Notes: generated from the sequence alone by a model not told the origin. Positions 9,986-18,940 are shown, numbered from the stretch's first letter. The stretch is 64,000 bases of DNA from JAUNSR01 sp036655355 (GCA_036655355.1 JAVVQG010000004.1:124001-188000); one strand, 5' to 3'. Numbers and translations: made by a program.

Positions 9986-11623
9986 ATGAAGAGAATTTTC
10001 ACACTCTGCGCGGCATTGCTTGCGCTACTTCCGGCACAAACCGATGCCTGCACCAGCTTATTGGTGGGAAAAAAAGCCTCTGTGGACGGATCGACCATGA
10101 TTTCGTACGCTGCAGATTCCCATGTACTTTATGGCGAGTTATACCACTGGCCGGCGGCTACCTATCCGAAAGGAACGATGTTAGACGTTCGCGAATGGGA
10201 TACCAACAAGTTTTTGGGACAGATCCCGCAAGTGGAGAAAACCTATTCAGTAACCGGCAACATCAACGAACACCAGTTGGCGATCTCTGAATCAACTTGG
10301 GGTGGACGCGAAGAGTTGTCCGACTCAACCGGTATCATGGATTACGGCTCATTGATCTACATCACATTGCAACGTGCCAAAACAGCACGCGAAGCGATTC
10401 AGACAATGACCGACCTGGTAAAGAAATACGGCTATTACAGTTCGGGCGAATCATTCTCTATCGCGGATCCGAACGAAGTATGGATTATGGAGATGATCGG
10501 AAAAGGAGCAGGCAACAAAGGTGCCGTTTGGGTTGCGATCCGTATCCCTGACGATTGTATTGCCGCACACGCAAACCATTCACGCATTCACCAGTTCCCG
10601 TTGAACGACAAAGAGAACTGCCTCTATTCTCCGGACGTGATCTCTTTCGCCCGCGAAAAAGGTTACTTCAACGGACTTAACCGCGATTTCAGCTTTTCTA
10701 AAGCGTATGCTCCGGCCGATTTCGGTTCGATCCGCGGTTGTGACGCACGCGTTTGGTCTTATTTCAACAAATTTGCAGATAACATGGAAGCACACCTTCC
10801 TTATCTGTACGGCGAACTTGACAAACCGTTCCCTTTGTATGTAAAACCGAACCGCAAACTGAGTGTGCGCGACGTACAGGGCATGATGCGCGACCATTTT
10901 GAAGATACGCCGTTCGATATGACACAGGATATCGGTGCCGGACCGTTTAAATCGCCTTATCGTTTCCGTCCGATGACCTTTACGGTCGATTCGACGAAAT
11001 ACACGAACGAACGCGCGATCGCAACACAGCAGACCGGTTTCTCTTTCGTAGCTCAAATGCGTAACTGGCTTCCGGATCAAGTGGGTGGTATCCTTTGGTT
11101 TGGTGTGGACGATGCCAATACGTGTGTATACGTTCCGATGTATTGCGGAATGACGGAGATACCGGAGTGTTATAAAGTGGGGAACGGCGATTTGCTGAAC
11201 TTCTCATGGACTTCGGCATTCTGGATGCACAACTGGGTAGCCAACCAGGCTTACAACCGTTACAACCAGATGATTCCGGATATCCGCAAGGTACAGGATT
11301 CATTGGAAGATAAATATGCTTCGATGCAGCCGGAAATTGAGAAAGCGGCGGTTGAACTGTATAACGTGAACCCGAAAGAGGCAATCGCCTACCTGAATCA
11401 TTATTCGGTAAACGAAGCCAACGCGGCAACAACGAACTGGAAACAGTTGGGTGAATTCCTGATGGTTAAATACCTTGACGGAAACAGAAAGAAGGAGAAC
11501 AACGGCGAATTTCTGCGTACGACAGACGGTTATCCTGCCTCTCCGGATTTTCCGGGGTATTCAAAAGAGTACTACCGTTCGGTTGCCAAAGATGCCGGTG
11601 AGCGTCTGAAAGTAACATTCTGA
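9986..11623 (+). CDS. C69-family dipeptidase (PepD-like Ntn hydrolase)
   Basis: An exported 545-residue protein of peptidase family C69. Signal peptide removal after Ala21 (ALLPAQTDA) would expose Cys22 in CTSLLVGKKASVDGS as the N-terminal nucleophile, the hallmark of Ntn hydrolases. Family motifs follow, including YAADSH, ISESTWGGR, GESFSIADPNEVWIMEMIGK and AHANHSRIHQF. C69 enzymes cut dipeptides with broad specificity, and in gut Bacteroidales they probably act on imported or periplasmic peptides. The gene may be co-transcribed with the preceding M23 gene (53-bp gap) and ends at a strong terminator. It is unrelated in sequence to the other Cys22 hydrolase at 39289-40479. Confidence 0.92.
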   Translation: MKRIFTLCAALLALLPAQTDACTSLLVGKKASVDGSTMISYAADSHVLYGELYHWPAATYPKGTMLDVREWDTNKFLGQIPQVEKTYSVTGNINEHQLAISESTWGGREELSDSTGIMDYGSLIYITLQRAKTAREAIQTMTDLVKKYGYYSSGESFSIADPNEVWIMEMIGKGAGNKGAVWVAIRIPDDCIAAHANHSRIHQFPLNDKENCLYSPDVISFAREKGYFNGLNRDFSFSKAYAPADFGSIRGCDARVWSYFNKFADNMEAHLPYLYGELDKPFPLYVKPNRKLSVRDVQGMMRDHFEDTPFDMTQDIGAGPFKSPYRFRPMTFTVDSTKYTNERAIATQQTGFSFVAQMRNWLPDQVGGILWFGVDDANTCVYVPMYCGMTEIPECYKVGNGDLLNFSWTSAFWMHNWVANQAYNRYNQMIPDIRKVQDSLEDKYASMQPEIEKAAVELYNVNPKEAIAYLNHYSVNEANAATTNWKQLGEFLMVKYLDGNRKKENNGEFLRTTDGYPASPDFPGYSKEYYRSVAKDAGERLKVTF

Positions 11624-11657
11624 TAAAACATTCGTCAATTTCGAGTTGGCAAAAAAA

Positions 11658-11698
11658 AAGCTGCTTAAAACACTAGGTTTTAGGCAGCTTCTTTTTTT
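11658..11698 (+). terminator. Terminator of the C69 dipeptidase gene
   Basis: AAGCTGC and AAAAC arms pair with GTTTT and GCAGCTT through one G-U step, followed by CTTTTTTTAT. A run of nine A residues on the 5' side lets it work on the minus strand too. Confidence 0.8.
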
Positions 11699-11783
11699 AT
11701 ATCACCTGAATCGGAGAAGGATGCGGAGAGAATCTTAACGGGATCCTATATTTCCTGTGTTGGAAACACTTTATAGCCGAAAC

Positions 11784-11859
11784 CACCGCCTTGGTTCGGT
11801 CGAAGCAAGGCGGTGGTTCGACCGAACCAAGGCGGTGCTTCAGGTGAACCAAGGCGGTG
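11784..11859. repeat. GC-rich 76-bp repeat element, copy 1
   Basis: The element begins with an inverted arm (CACCGCCTTGGTTCG) and continues with three partly diverged copies of a unit containing GAACCAAGGCGGTG or GAAGCAAGGCGGTG, spaced 22 bp apart. The first arm can pair with each downstream unit, so several alternative hairpins are possible. A second copy of exactly the same length and layout lies at 63805-63880. It sits between a terminator and the 3' end of the sulfatase gene and has no coding potential. Confidence 0.85.
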
Positions 11860-11938
11860 CTTTTTGGCACATTTCCGATCCGAATCGGATTTTAGTGCTT
11901 CGTTTTAGAATTTAGGTGGTTCCATAAAGAATCCAGCT

Positions 11939-12017
11939 TAATGAAATCGCCATAGATCATCGAAATTTGGGATACCCAACGGAAGGCATATCGATGGCGC
12001 ATTTCACCTTAGCATTG
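11939..12017 (-). repeat. Intergenic repeat family R95, reverse-oriented copy
   Basis: Read on the minus strand it contains AAATGCGCCATCGATATGCC, then GTTGGGTATCCCAAA, then CTATGGCGATTTCATT. These are the same blocks in the same order as the plus-strand copies at 13541, 36567, 40549 and 41895. It lies at the 3' end of the sulfatase gene. Confidence 0.75.
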
Positions 12018-12026
12018 CATAAAATC

Positions 12027-13547
12027 CTAAACCGGCATTATGGGTTGTAACTCATTCCCCTCTTTATCGATCGGATAAAGGGCACCCTCCTCTTTTAATT
12101 GTGAAATCATTTTTTTCATCATCTTCTTAAGGGTACCGGTTTCAGATTTGCTTAGATCATTATATTCATACGGATCATTCGCCAGATTATAAAGCACATA
12201 TCCCGGTTCTTGAGGCGTTCCCGGATTGTAATAATAAATCACCTTCCAATCTCCATCTCTGAACGATGTAAAATAAGATCCGCGATGCTGATGCGGGAAA
12301 TGCATTAAAAATTGCTTTGAATGTTCTTTGTCTTTTTTTCCCGTGAACAGTTTTTTCAAACTCTTCCCATCCAGCACATGTTCCGAATGACCTCGCGTAC
12401 CGGTTACATCTAACAAAGTGGGGTAAATATCCATGATCGTACCCATTTGGGTTTGCACGGCATCCTGCGAGATTGGGAATCTCTTCTGAATCGGCGTTGA
12501 GGAATTCGGACGAGCCCAGCTGGCAATAAAAGGAATGCGCATGCCTCCTTCAAATTCAGTAGCCTTCATCCCTTTGAAAGGTGCAGAAGAGCCGTATCCC
12601 CGTTCTTCTCCGATCGGCGCGTCACCACCGTTGTCTCCAAGAAACAGGATCAATGTATTTTCTGCTACGCCTGACTTTTCAAGATGATCCAAAATGTCTC
12701 CCAGCGATTTATCCATTCCTTCTATCAAGGTTGCAAAAGCACATGCTGCATTTCCTTTCGAAGGATCTTTGTAGCGATGAATAAACCTTTTGTCCGTATT
12801 AAATGGTCCATGTACCGCATAATGAGCCAGGTTTAAATAAAAAGGTTTATTTTCTTGAATGGCTTTATCAATTTCCTTGGTTGCTTCAATTGTCAAGGCA
12901 TCCGTGAGGAAAGTCTCCGTTCCGTGATATTTCTCTAAGTCGGGCACGGCTCGCGCTTTTTCACCTTTCAGGTGGCCGTATCCGTTCTCACCAAGATAGC
13001 TTCCCGGATGTCCAATCGCCGAACCTGCTATGTTTACATCAAAACCAATCCCGATAGGATTCTCTCCTTCACTCCCCATACATCCGAAGTGTGCTTTTCC
13101 GACATGTATCGTCTTGTATCCGTTTTCTTTCAATACCATCGGCAGCGGTGCATCGCTTTTCTTGACACCGGTCCAATTCCATGCAGGGGGACCATAGGTA
13201 TTGCGATTATTATCTTCCGCATTAATCCAGTTTGTAGTATGATGTCTGGTTGCGTTCTGCCCGGTAATGATAGACGTGCGCGAAGGAGAACTCACACTTT
13301 GGGCATAAAAAGTGGAAAAACGGATTCCTTGACGGGCCAAACGCTCCATATTAGGTGTATGATACCATTCATTTAAAGCTTCGGTTACGGGCTTTCCCTT
13401 TTCATCTACATTAAAAGGCACGGAGGTATCCATTAACCCCATATCATCAACCAGAAATACGATCACATTGGGTTTTTCTTGCGCTTGAAGAGCTATTGGC
13501 AATAAGGCACTCAATAATAACTTGGTACTTAGATTTATCATTTTCAT
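12027..13547 (-). CDS. Serine-type sulfatase, exported
   Basis: A 506-residue arylsulfatase-like hydrolase that removes sulfate from an ester substrate, probably a sulfated glycan or steroid. A signal peptide (INLSTKLLLSALLPIALQA) is followed by the metal-binding start NVIVFLVDDMG. The sulfatase signature S86-S-P-S-R90 has Ser86 where the formylglycine forms, so it needs the radical SAM maturase anSME rather than the cysteine-type enzyme. HVGKAHFG, LFLGDNGGDAP and a C-terminal FRDGDWKVIYYY segment complete the family pattern. A TTG 15 bp upstream is in frame, but the ATG at 13547 fits the signal peptide better. No SusC/D pair or glycosidase adjoins it, so the substrate cannot be inferred from context. 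Its start region lies inside a repeat copy. Confidence 0.92.
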   Translation of the reverse strand: MKMINLSTKLLLSALLPIALQAQEKPNVIVFLVDDMGLMDTSVPFNVDEKGKPVTEALNEWYHTPNMERLARQGIRFSTFYAQSVSSPSRTSIITGQNATRHHTTNWINAEDNNRNTYGPPAWNWTGVKKSDAPLPMVLKENGYKTIHVGKAHFGCMGSEGENPIGIGFDVNIAGSAIGHPGSYLGENGYGHLKGEKARAVPDLEKYHGTETFLTDALTIEATKEIDKAIQENKPFYLNLAHYAVHGPFNTDKRFIHRYKDPSKGNAACAFATLIEGMDKSLGDILDHLEKSGVAENTLILFLGDNGGDAPIGEERGYGSSAPFKGMKATEFEGGMRIPFIASWARPNSSTPIQKRFPISQDAVQTQMGTIMDIYPTLLDVTGTRGHSEHVLDGKSLKKLFTGKKDKEHSKQFLMHFPHQHRGSYFTSFRDGDWKVIYYYNPGTPQEPGYVLYNLANDPYEYNDLSKSETGTLKKMMKKMISQLKEEGALYPIDKEGNELQPIMPV

Positions 13548-13617
13548 TTGTATATAATTCAATTTTTAACATCAAGGTCAAATGCGCCATCTATATACCT
13601 TCTGTTGGGTAGATCAA
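13541..13617 (+). repeat. Intergenic repeat family R95, copy overlapping the sulfatase start
   Basis: It runs from TTTTCATTTGTATA through AATTTTTAAC, AAGGTCAAATGCGCCATCTA and GTTGGGTAGATCAAC. This matches the tandem copy at 41895-41989 over its first three quarters, then diverges. Its left edge includes the first codons of the sulfatase on the other strand. Confidence 0.75.
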
Positions 13618-14024
13618 CTATCCAGCAGGTATTGAATATTCAAAAGACACTATAGAACAGTAGTTTGCAAAGATTTATGATTAGCAAAGTATGCTTAACC
13701 GTAATTTTACCCGCTCAGCAAAACGGATATTTCGTAATGAGACAAATGGTTTTAAAATTCAAAAATACAACAATTATGCGAACGTCTGTTATTTTCGTTA
13801 AATAAGCACTTGAAAATCAGAAAAGTCCCATTAAATAAAACCATATTTTAAAAACAATTGGTCCGAAGTTCGGGTTATTATTTTGTTTATTTCTACAAAA
13901 TAAAGTTTATATAAATAGAAATAAAATAGCTAACGTATTGATAATAAATTAATTTACAGAATCAATACCGAGTTCTGATCTTAAAAAAATAGCTTTTCAA
14001 CATCTCCCTTTGTCTGCTATTTCG
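13618..14024. other. AT-rich intergenic region with no recognised gene
   Basis: About 400 bp of A/T-rich sequence between the sulfatase start and the phosphohexomutase promoter. No frame of useful length, no tRNA and no strong hairpin is visible. It probably holds the promoter and 5' leader of the sulfatase, but I could not identify a convincing -7/-33 pair. Confidence 0.5.
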
Positions 14025-14032
14025 TATCTTTG
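14025..14032 (+). promoter_or_regulatory. -7 promoter element of the phosphohexomutase gene
   Basis: TATCTTTG is an exact TAnnTTTG match, 39 bp upstream of the ATG. A TTTG at 14009-14012 is too close to be its -33 partner. Confidence 0.6.
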
Positions 14033-14071
14033 CGTTATAGTCAGATTAAAATTATCTAAATTGTACAACAT

Positions 14072-15820
14072 ATGGCAAACGATGCATTAATCCGCGAAGT
14101 GACCGCTAAGGCACAGGGCTGGTTGAACGAGAGTTACGACCTTGACACCCGCGAAGAAGTAAAGAAATTATTGGAAAATGCAGATCAGACCGAACTGATT
14201 GAATCATTCTATAAAGACCTTGAATTTGGTACGGGAGGTCTTCGTGGCATCATGGGTGTAGGTTCAAACCGAATGAATATCTATACGGTGGGAGCAGCTA
14301 CCCAGGGGTTGGCTAACTATTTGAAAAAAGAATTCGCAGGGAAAGAGGAAATCAGCGTAGTGGTAGGACACGACTGTAGAAACAACAGCCGTCTTTTCGC
14401 TCAGAAAACTGCTGAAATCTTCACTGCAAACGGAATCAAGGCTTATCTTTTCGAAGATCTTCGCCCAACTCCGGAAATCTCATTTGCAATCCGCGAATTG
14501 GGTTGTCAGAGCGGTGTGATGGTTACTGCTTCTCACAATCCGAAAGAATACAACGGATACAAAGCGTATTGGGCCGATGGTGCTCAGGTAATCGCTCCGC
14601 ATGATAAAAACATCATCGCGGAAGTAAACAAGATCCGTTCGGTAAAAGATATTAAGTTCAATGCCAATCCGGGACTATTGGTATCTCTGGGAGCTGAACT
14701 TGACAAGAAATTCCTCGATTTCATCAAAACACTTTCATTGAGTCCGGATGCTATCGCTCGTCATGCCGATCTTAAAATCGTTTACACTCCGATCCACGGA
14801 ACCGGTGTGAAAATGATTCCTGATTCATTGGCGAAATGGGGATTCAAAAACATCATTCACGTAGCAGAACAGGATGTCATCAGCGGTGATTTCCCAACAG
14901 TTCAGTCGCCGAACCCTGAAGAACCGGCTGCTTTGAACATGGCTATCGAGAAAGCGAAAGAAACGGATGCCGATCTTGTAATGGCTTCCGATCCGGATGC
15001 TGACCGTATTGGTATCGCAGTGAAGGATAACAACGGCGAATGGATTCTTGTAAACGGAAACCAGATCGTGATGATCTTCCTAAACTACATCATTACCCGT
15101 TACCGCGAACTTGGATGGTTGAACGGCAATGAATACATCGTTAAAACGATCGTAACGACTGAGTTGATCAAAACGATCGCTGAAAAGAACGAAGTGGAGA
15201 TGTTCGATTGCTATACAGGTTTCAAATGGATTGCAGACGTCATTCGCAACAACGAAGGCAAAAAGAAATACATCGGTGGTGGTGAAGAAAGCTACGGATT
15301 CCTTGCTGAGGACTTCTGTCGCGATAAAGACGCCGTTTCTGCTTGTTCTTTGATGGCTGAAATCGCAGCTTGGGCGAAAGACAACGGCAAAACCATGTTC
15401 GAAATGATTCAGGACATCTACCTGACTTACGGTTTCGGAAAAGAGAAAGGTATTTCTGTTGTGAAAAAAGGAAAATCCGGAGCTGAAGAGATTGAAGCGA
15501 TGATGGTAAACTTCCGCGCGAACCCTCCGAAAGAGATTGCCGGTTCAAAAGTTATCCTTATTAAGGATTACGCTACGCTGAAAGCACAGGATCTTGTGGA
15601 AGGTGAATCATTTACGTTGGATATGCCGACAACGGCAAATGTGCTGCAGTATTTCACGGAAGACGGAACGAAAGTTTCAGTTCGTCCTTCAGGTACCGAG
15701 CCTAAAATCAAATTCTATGTTGAAGTGTTGGGCGAATTAAAAGATCGTGCTGATTACAACGAAGTAAATGCGAAAGCTGACGAGAAAATCCTGAACGTAT
15801 TGACTTCTATGGGAGTATAA
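14072..15820 (+). CDS. Phosphoglucomutase/phosphomannomutase (alpha-D-phosphohexomutase)
   Basis: A cytoplasmic enzyme of 582 residues interconverting hexose 1-phosphate and 6-phosphate, feeding glycolysis and nucleotide-sugar synthesis. All four superfamily motifs are present. The phosphoserine loop is TASHNP with Ser154, the Mg loop is SDPDADRIG, the sugar loop is GGEESYGF, and the phosphate-binding loop is RPSGTEPKIKFY. Length and the FGTGGLRGIMGVG start fit the long PgcA-type subgroup rather than the shorter bacterial PMM. The gene stands alone with its own promoter and terminator. Substrate preference (glucose, mannose or both) cannot be decided from sequence. Codon use is strongly Bacteroidales-like, suggesting high expression. 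Confidence 0.94.
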   Translation: MANDALIREVTAKAQGWLNESYDLDTREEVKKLLENADQTELIESFYKDLEFGTGGLRGIMGVGSNRMNIYTVGAATQGLANYLKKEFAGKEEISVVVGHDCRNNSRLFAQKTAEIFTANGIKAYLFEDLRPTPEISFAIRELGCQSGVMVTASHNPKEYNGYKAYWADGAQVIAPHDKNIIAEVNKIRSVKDIKFNANPGLLVSLGAELDKKFLDFIKTLSLSPDAIARHADLKIVYTPIHGTGVKMIPDSLAKWGFKNIIHVAEQDVISGDFPTVQSPNPEEPAALNMAIEKAKETDADLVMASDPDADRIGIAVKDNNGEWILVNGNQIVMIFLNYIITRYRELGWLNGNEYIVKTIVTTELIKTIAEKNEVEMFDCYTGFKWIADVIRNNEGKKKYIGGGEESYGFLAEDFCRDKDAVSACSLMAEIAAWAKDNGKTMFEMIQDIYLTYGFGKEKGISVVKKGKSGAEEIEAMMVNFRANPPKEIAGSKVILIKDYATLKAQDLVEGESFTLDMPTTANVLQYFTEDGTKVSVRPSGTEPKIKFYVEVLGELKDRADYNEVNAKADEKILNVLTSMGV

Positions 15821-15846
15821 TCCGTTCGGTCAGAGCATAAAAAAAG

Positions 15847-15899
15847 ACTCCGCTGAGGTCCGGTTCATATGAATGCCGGACTACAGCGGAGTTTTTTTG
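15847..15899. terminator. Bidirectional terminator, phosphohexomutase / NlpC gene
   Basis: ACTCCGCTG and GTCCGG pair with CCGGAC and CAGCGGAGT across a small internal bulge, followed by seven T residues; five A residues precede the stem. It separates two convergent genes. Confidence 0.82.
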
Positions 15900-15956
15900 T
15901 TTTATCGTATGCTGATTGAAGCGACTTTATCGAATAGGAATAATTTCCTTATAAGC

Positions 15957-16760
15957 TTATTTTCTTTTACGAAGTTGCGGAAAACGACGCAGAATGGGTG
16001 CCCCGTGTGTGAAGCACTGCAATTTGTCTGACCAGATCCCTTCGGCGGTCAGTTTATCGATATGAACATCACCTGAACAATGAATGATGGTATCCGGAGT
16101 GAGTACGATCCCCACGTGGGTAATCTTTCCTCCCGCTTTGGCGAAGAAAGCTAGATCGCCCGGATAAACCGCTTCGAACGATTCCACAGGATCGCCAAAC
16201 GCAATCTGTTGACGGGCATTCCTCGGAAGATTGATGCCGTTGAGACGATATACGACCTGAACAAACCCGGAACAATCCGCGCCGAAGATATTTCGTCCAC
16301 CCCACAGATAGGATGTATTCAGAAACAATTCTGCCGTACGCAGAAGCGCTTTGAGGTGAGACGGCTTCACTTCGATTACCGAACGAGCAGGAATCGAGAA
16401 GCGCTTATCTTCTAAGCCAAATTCACTTTTTACCGGATCATATCCGGGCAATACAGTACCCATTGAGATTCGGATCGGCGTCTTATCCCCTTTTCGTCTG
16501 ATATCGGTTACAGGGTGACGAACCATCCACAACGTCTCCTTTTCTATCCCCATCGCCGTTTCATCCAGTATGAGCGTAGCCATTTTCCAATCTATCCATC
16601 CGCATTCACCATCGAAAGCGTGCTCGATGAGATACCAGCGGGGACGTTCTTCTAAGATTTTGAAATGCTCTCCGAAGAGAACCTGGCTGACCATCTCTGC
16701 ATCTTCATCCGGAGCCGATCGCATCGGAATAACAGGAGTGAGCGCTATTGCGTAAGACAT
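15957..16760 (-). CDS. NlpC/P60 (C40) peptidase with SH3-like domains
   Basis: A 267-residue peptidoglycan endopeptidase resembling gamma-D-glutamyl-diamino acid hydrolases of the YkfC type. Residues 1-130 look like two bacterial SH3 domains (LTPVIPMRSAPDEDAEMVS and the DIRRKGDKTPIRISMGTVLP segment). Residues 140-260 form the cysteine peptidase, with Cys163 in GADCSGFVQ, His215 in ITHVGIVL and His227 in IIHCSG as the likely triad. No signal peptide is obvious, so it may act in the cytoplasm on imported murein peptides, as in recycling, though that is inference. It starts 20 bp after mutL and is probably co-transcribed with it. Confidence 0.9.
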   Translation of the reverse strand: MSYAIALTPVIPMRSAPDEDAEMVSQVLFGEHFKILEERPRWYLIEHAFDGECGWIDWKMATLILDETAMGIEKETLWMVRHPVTDIRRKGDKTPIRISMGTVLPGYDPVKSEFGLEDKRFSIPARSVIEVKPSHLKALLRTAELFLNTSYLWGGRNIFGADCSGFVQVVYRLNGINLPRNARQQIAFGDPVESFEAVYPGDLAFFAKAGGKITHVGIVLTPDTIIHCSGDVHIDKLTAEGIWSDKLQCFTHGAPILRRFPQLRKRK

Positions 16761-16780
16761 ATAGGGTAGCTATTAAAGGT

Positions 16781-18916
16781 TTATTTGAATCTTTTGCCTA
16801 TCTCGTCATTCGTAATCACCGACAGAATTAATTTGCCGTCGGGGGTATTGTTTGGAGAGGAAGAAGCGAACAGATCATCGATCAGGTTCTCCATTTCATC
16901 CATATTCAGTACCTCGCCGTAAGGAATCGCCGCGGCCTCAGCCAATGACAAAGCGGTTATTTCATGCAGGTCTGTTTTCACATCCCTCCCTTTCTGTTTT
17001 GCCGTATCGATCATGCCATGGATCAGGGAAGAAACATCAAGTCCTTCAATTCCGGCCGGAATGCCGTTCATCGCGTACGTACATCCTCCCATGTTGTTCA
17101 GATCGAAACCTAAGAACTGTAAATCCTCCAGAATCTCTTCCAGGATTGGAACATCGGCAGGTGCGAAAGTCAACATCTCCGGGAAAAGCACTCCTTGAGA
17201 CACGCCTTTCTTCGAAACGATATTCTCCATATAGCGGTCAAACAAAACGCGCACGTGGGCACGATGTTGATCGATCATCATCAACCCCGATTTTACCGAT
17301 GTAAGGATGTATTTCCCTTTGAACTGATAATGCTGGCTTCCACCCGTTTCGGATGTAGAGAAAATCTTTGCACTCGAAGGCTCTCCGGATGAGATGATCG
17401 CGGATGAGAATTTCGATTCAGAAGGTTCTTCCGGGAAGGATGCCGCTGAAATCTGAGTCTCTATCACCTCTCCCTGAAATGGGACGGCTGAAATCTTCGA
17501 CTCGATCACTTCACCATGGAAAGGGGAAGAGGAGATTTTCGATTCGATCAATTCACCGGACAAAGAGGCGGCAGACAGATGCGATATAGGCTCCTTCTCA
17601 TCCGGGAAAGCGGTATCCGTATGGAAATAATCGGGATCTCCCTGGAATTGCTGATTGAACGTTTCTTCGGGCGTAAACTCCGATTGTGTTTCAAAATCAG
17701 AGGTTGTATCAAACGGATTGAACCCGTGAGAGGCGCCGGTATCGGAAGCACTCTGGAATCCGCCGTACATCTTCTGCCAGTTCGGATCGACACGCGATGC
17801 GGAAGCCTGTTTTTGGAACGGGTTATATCCCGAATCGAACTTAGGCTTAGGCGGCTGAATGCCTTCGCTCTTATGCACCGGGATATCGGGAGCATCGGCC
17901 ATATCGAAATCGATGGAAGGAACGGCACTAAATTTACCCAGCGCTTCTTTTACGGCCGCACAGATGATCTGCCAAAGGAAACTCTCGTTTTCAAACTTGA
18001 TTTCCGTCTTGGTTGGATGAATGTTGACATCGATATTTGCCGGGTCAATCGTGAAATAGAGAAAATAGTTTGGCTGTTCACCTTGCGGAATCAGCTTCTC
18101 ATAGCTCTGCATGATTGCTTTGTGAAAATAAGGATGACGCATGTAACGTCCGTTTACAAAGAAATATTGCAATGCATTTTTCTTTCGGGCCGCTTCGGGA
18201 CGACCGATGTAGCCGGTTACGGAGATGAGCGCCGTATCCACCTCGACGGTGAGAAGTTGTTGATTGAGGCTTTTTCCGAACGTATTGATGATCCGTTGAC
18301 GTACAATGGTAGCCGGCAGATTCAACACCTCGTTATCGTTGTGATGGAGGGTGAATGAAACTTTCGGATTCACCAATGCGATGCGCTCAAATTCAGATAT
18401 GATATTGCTGAGTTCGGTCTGGTTGGACTTTAGGAACTTGCGTCGGGCCGGAACATTGTAGAAAATATTCTTCACCAGAAAGCTTGAGCCTACCGGAGTA
18501 GCGATGGATTCCTGATTCTCCACTTCTGTTCCGCTGATACGGATGGAAGTGCCGAGTTCATCCTCTTCGCGACGGGTACGAAGCTCCACTTGAGCGATAG
18601 CGGCAATCGAAGCGAGCGCCTCACCACGGAAGCCCATGGTTTGAAGGGCAAACAGATCATCTGCCTTTCTGATCTTAGAGGTAGCATGTCTTTCAAATGC
18701 CATGCGGGCGTCTGTCATGGACATTCCCTTTCCGTTGTCTATCACCTGAATAAGGGTTCGACCGGCATCTTTAAGGATCACCTGCACCGAAGTAGCCCCG
18801 GCATCAATGGCATTTTCCATTAATTCTTTGACTACGGAAGCCGGACGCTGGATCACTTCCCCCGCAGCAATTTGATTAGCAACCGAATCTGGTAAAAGCT
18901 GAATGATATCGCTCAT
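16781..18916 (-). CDS. mutL: DNA mismatch repair protein MutL
   Basis: A 711-residue mismatch-repair ATPase that couples MutS recognition to strand incision. The N-terminal GHKL domain is complete: IAAGEVIQRPASVVKELMENAIDAGAT, the lid DNGKGM, and TMGFRGEALASIAA; NVPARRKFLKS and DVNIHPTKTEIKF follow. A linker of about 180 residues (340-520) contains five 14-residue repeats (residues 447-517). The C-terminal dimerisation domain has DQHRAHVRVLFDRY at residue 549, which lacks the two Glu of the DQHA(x)2E(x)4E endonuclease motif. The gene follows a terminator and has its own promoter, and the NlpC gene follows it by 20 bp. Confidence 0.96.
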   Translation of the reverse strand: MSDIIQLLPDSVANQIAAGEVIQRPASVVKELMENAIDAGATSVQVILKDAGRTLIQVIDNGKGMSMTDARMAFERHATSKIRKADDLFALQTMGFRGEALASIAAIAQVELRTRREEDELGTSIRISGTEVENQESIATPVGSSFLVKNIFYNVPARRKFLKSNQTELSNIISEFERIALVNPKVSFTLHHNDNEVLNLPATIVRQRIINTFGKSLNQQLLTVEVDTALISVTGYIGRPEAARKKNALQYFFVNGRYMRHPYFHKAIMQSYEKLIPQGEQPNYFLYFTIDPANIDVNIHPTKTEIKFENESFLWQIICAAVKEALGKFSAVPSIDFDMADAPDIPVHKSEGIQPPKPKFDSGYNPFQKQASASRVDPNWQKMYGGFQSASDTGASHGFNPFDTTSDFETQSEFTPEETFNQQFQGDPDYFHTDTAFPDEKEPISHLSAASLSGELIESKISSSPFHGEVIESKISAVPFQGEVIETQISAASFPEEPSESKFSSAIISSGEPSSAKIFSTSETGGSQHYQFKGKYILTSVKSGLMMIDQHRAHVRVLFDRYMENIVSKKGVSQGVLFPEMLTFAPADVPILEEILEDLQFLGFDLNNMGGCTYAMNGIPAGIEGLDVSSLIHGMIDTAKQKGRDVKTDLHEITALSLAEAAAIPYGEVLNMDEMENLIDDLFASSSPNNTPDGKLILSVITNDEIGKRFK
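17366..17578 (-). repeat. 42-bp tandem repeat encoding the MutL linker, five units
   Basis: Five consecutive in-frame units of 14, 14, 14, 14 and 15 codons. The first reads LSAASLSGELIESK, followed by ISSSPFHGEVIESK, ISAVPFQGEVIETQ, ISAASFPEEPSESK and a diverged FSSAIISSGEPSSAK. The middle units are nearly identical, so the array probably arose by recent duplication in a disordered linker. Confidence 0.9.
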
Positions 18917-18940
18917 TGTCGTTATTTAGTTAAACCGAAA

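Noticed and set aside
11784..11859. The GC-rich repeats as a CRISPR array
   Set aside because: The units abut at 22-bp spacing with no spacers, and no cas gene is present.
17516..18358. A 280-codon open frame on the plus strand opposite mutL
   Set aside because: It lies wholly antisense to a clear mutL, has no family signature, and its composition follows the reverse of the real gene.
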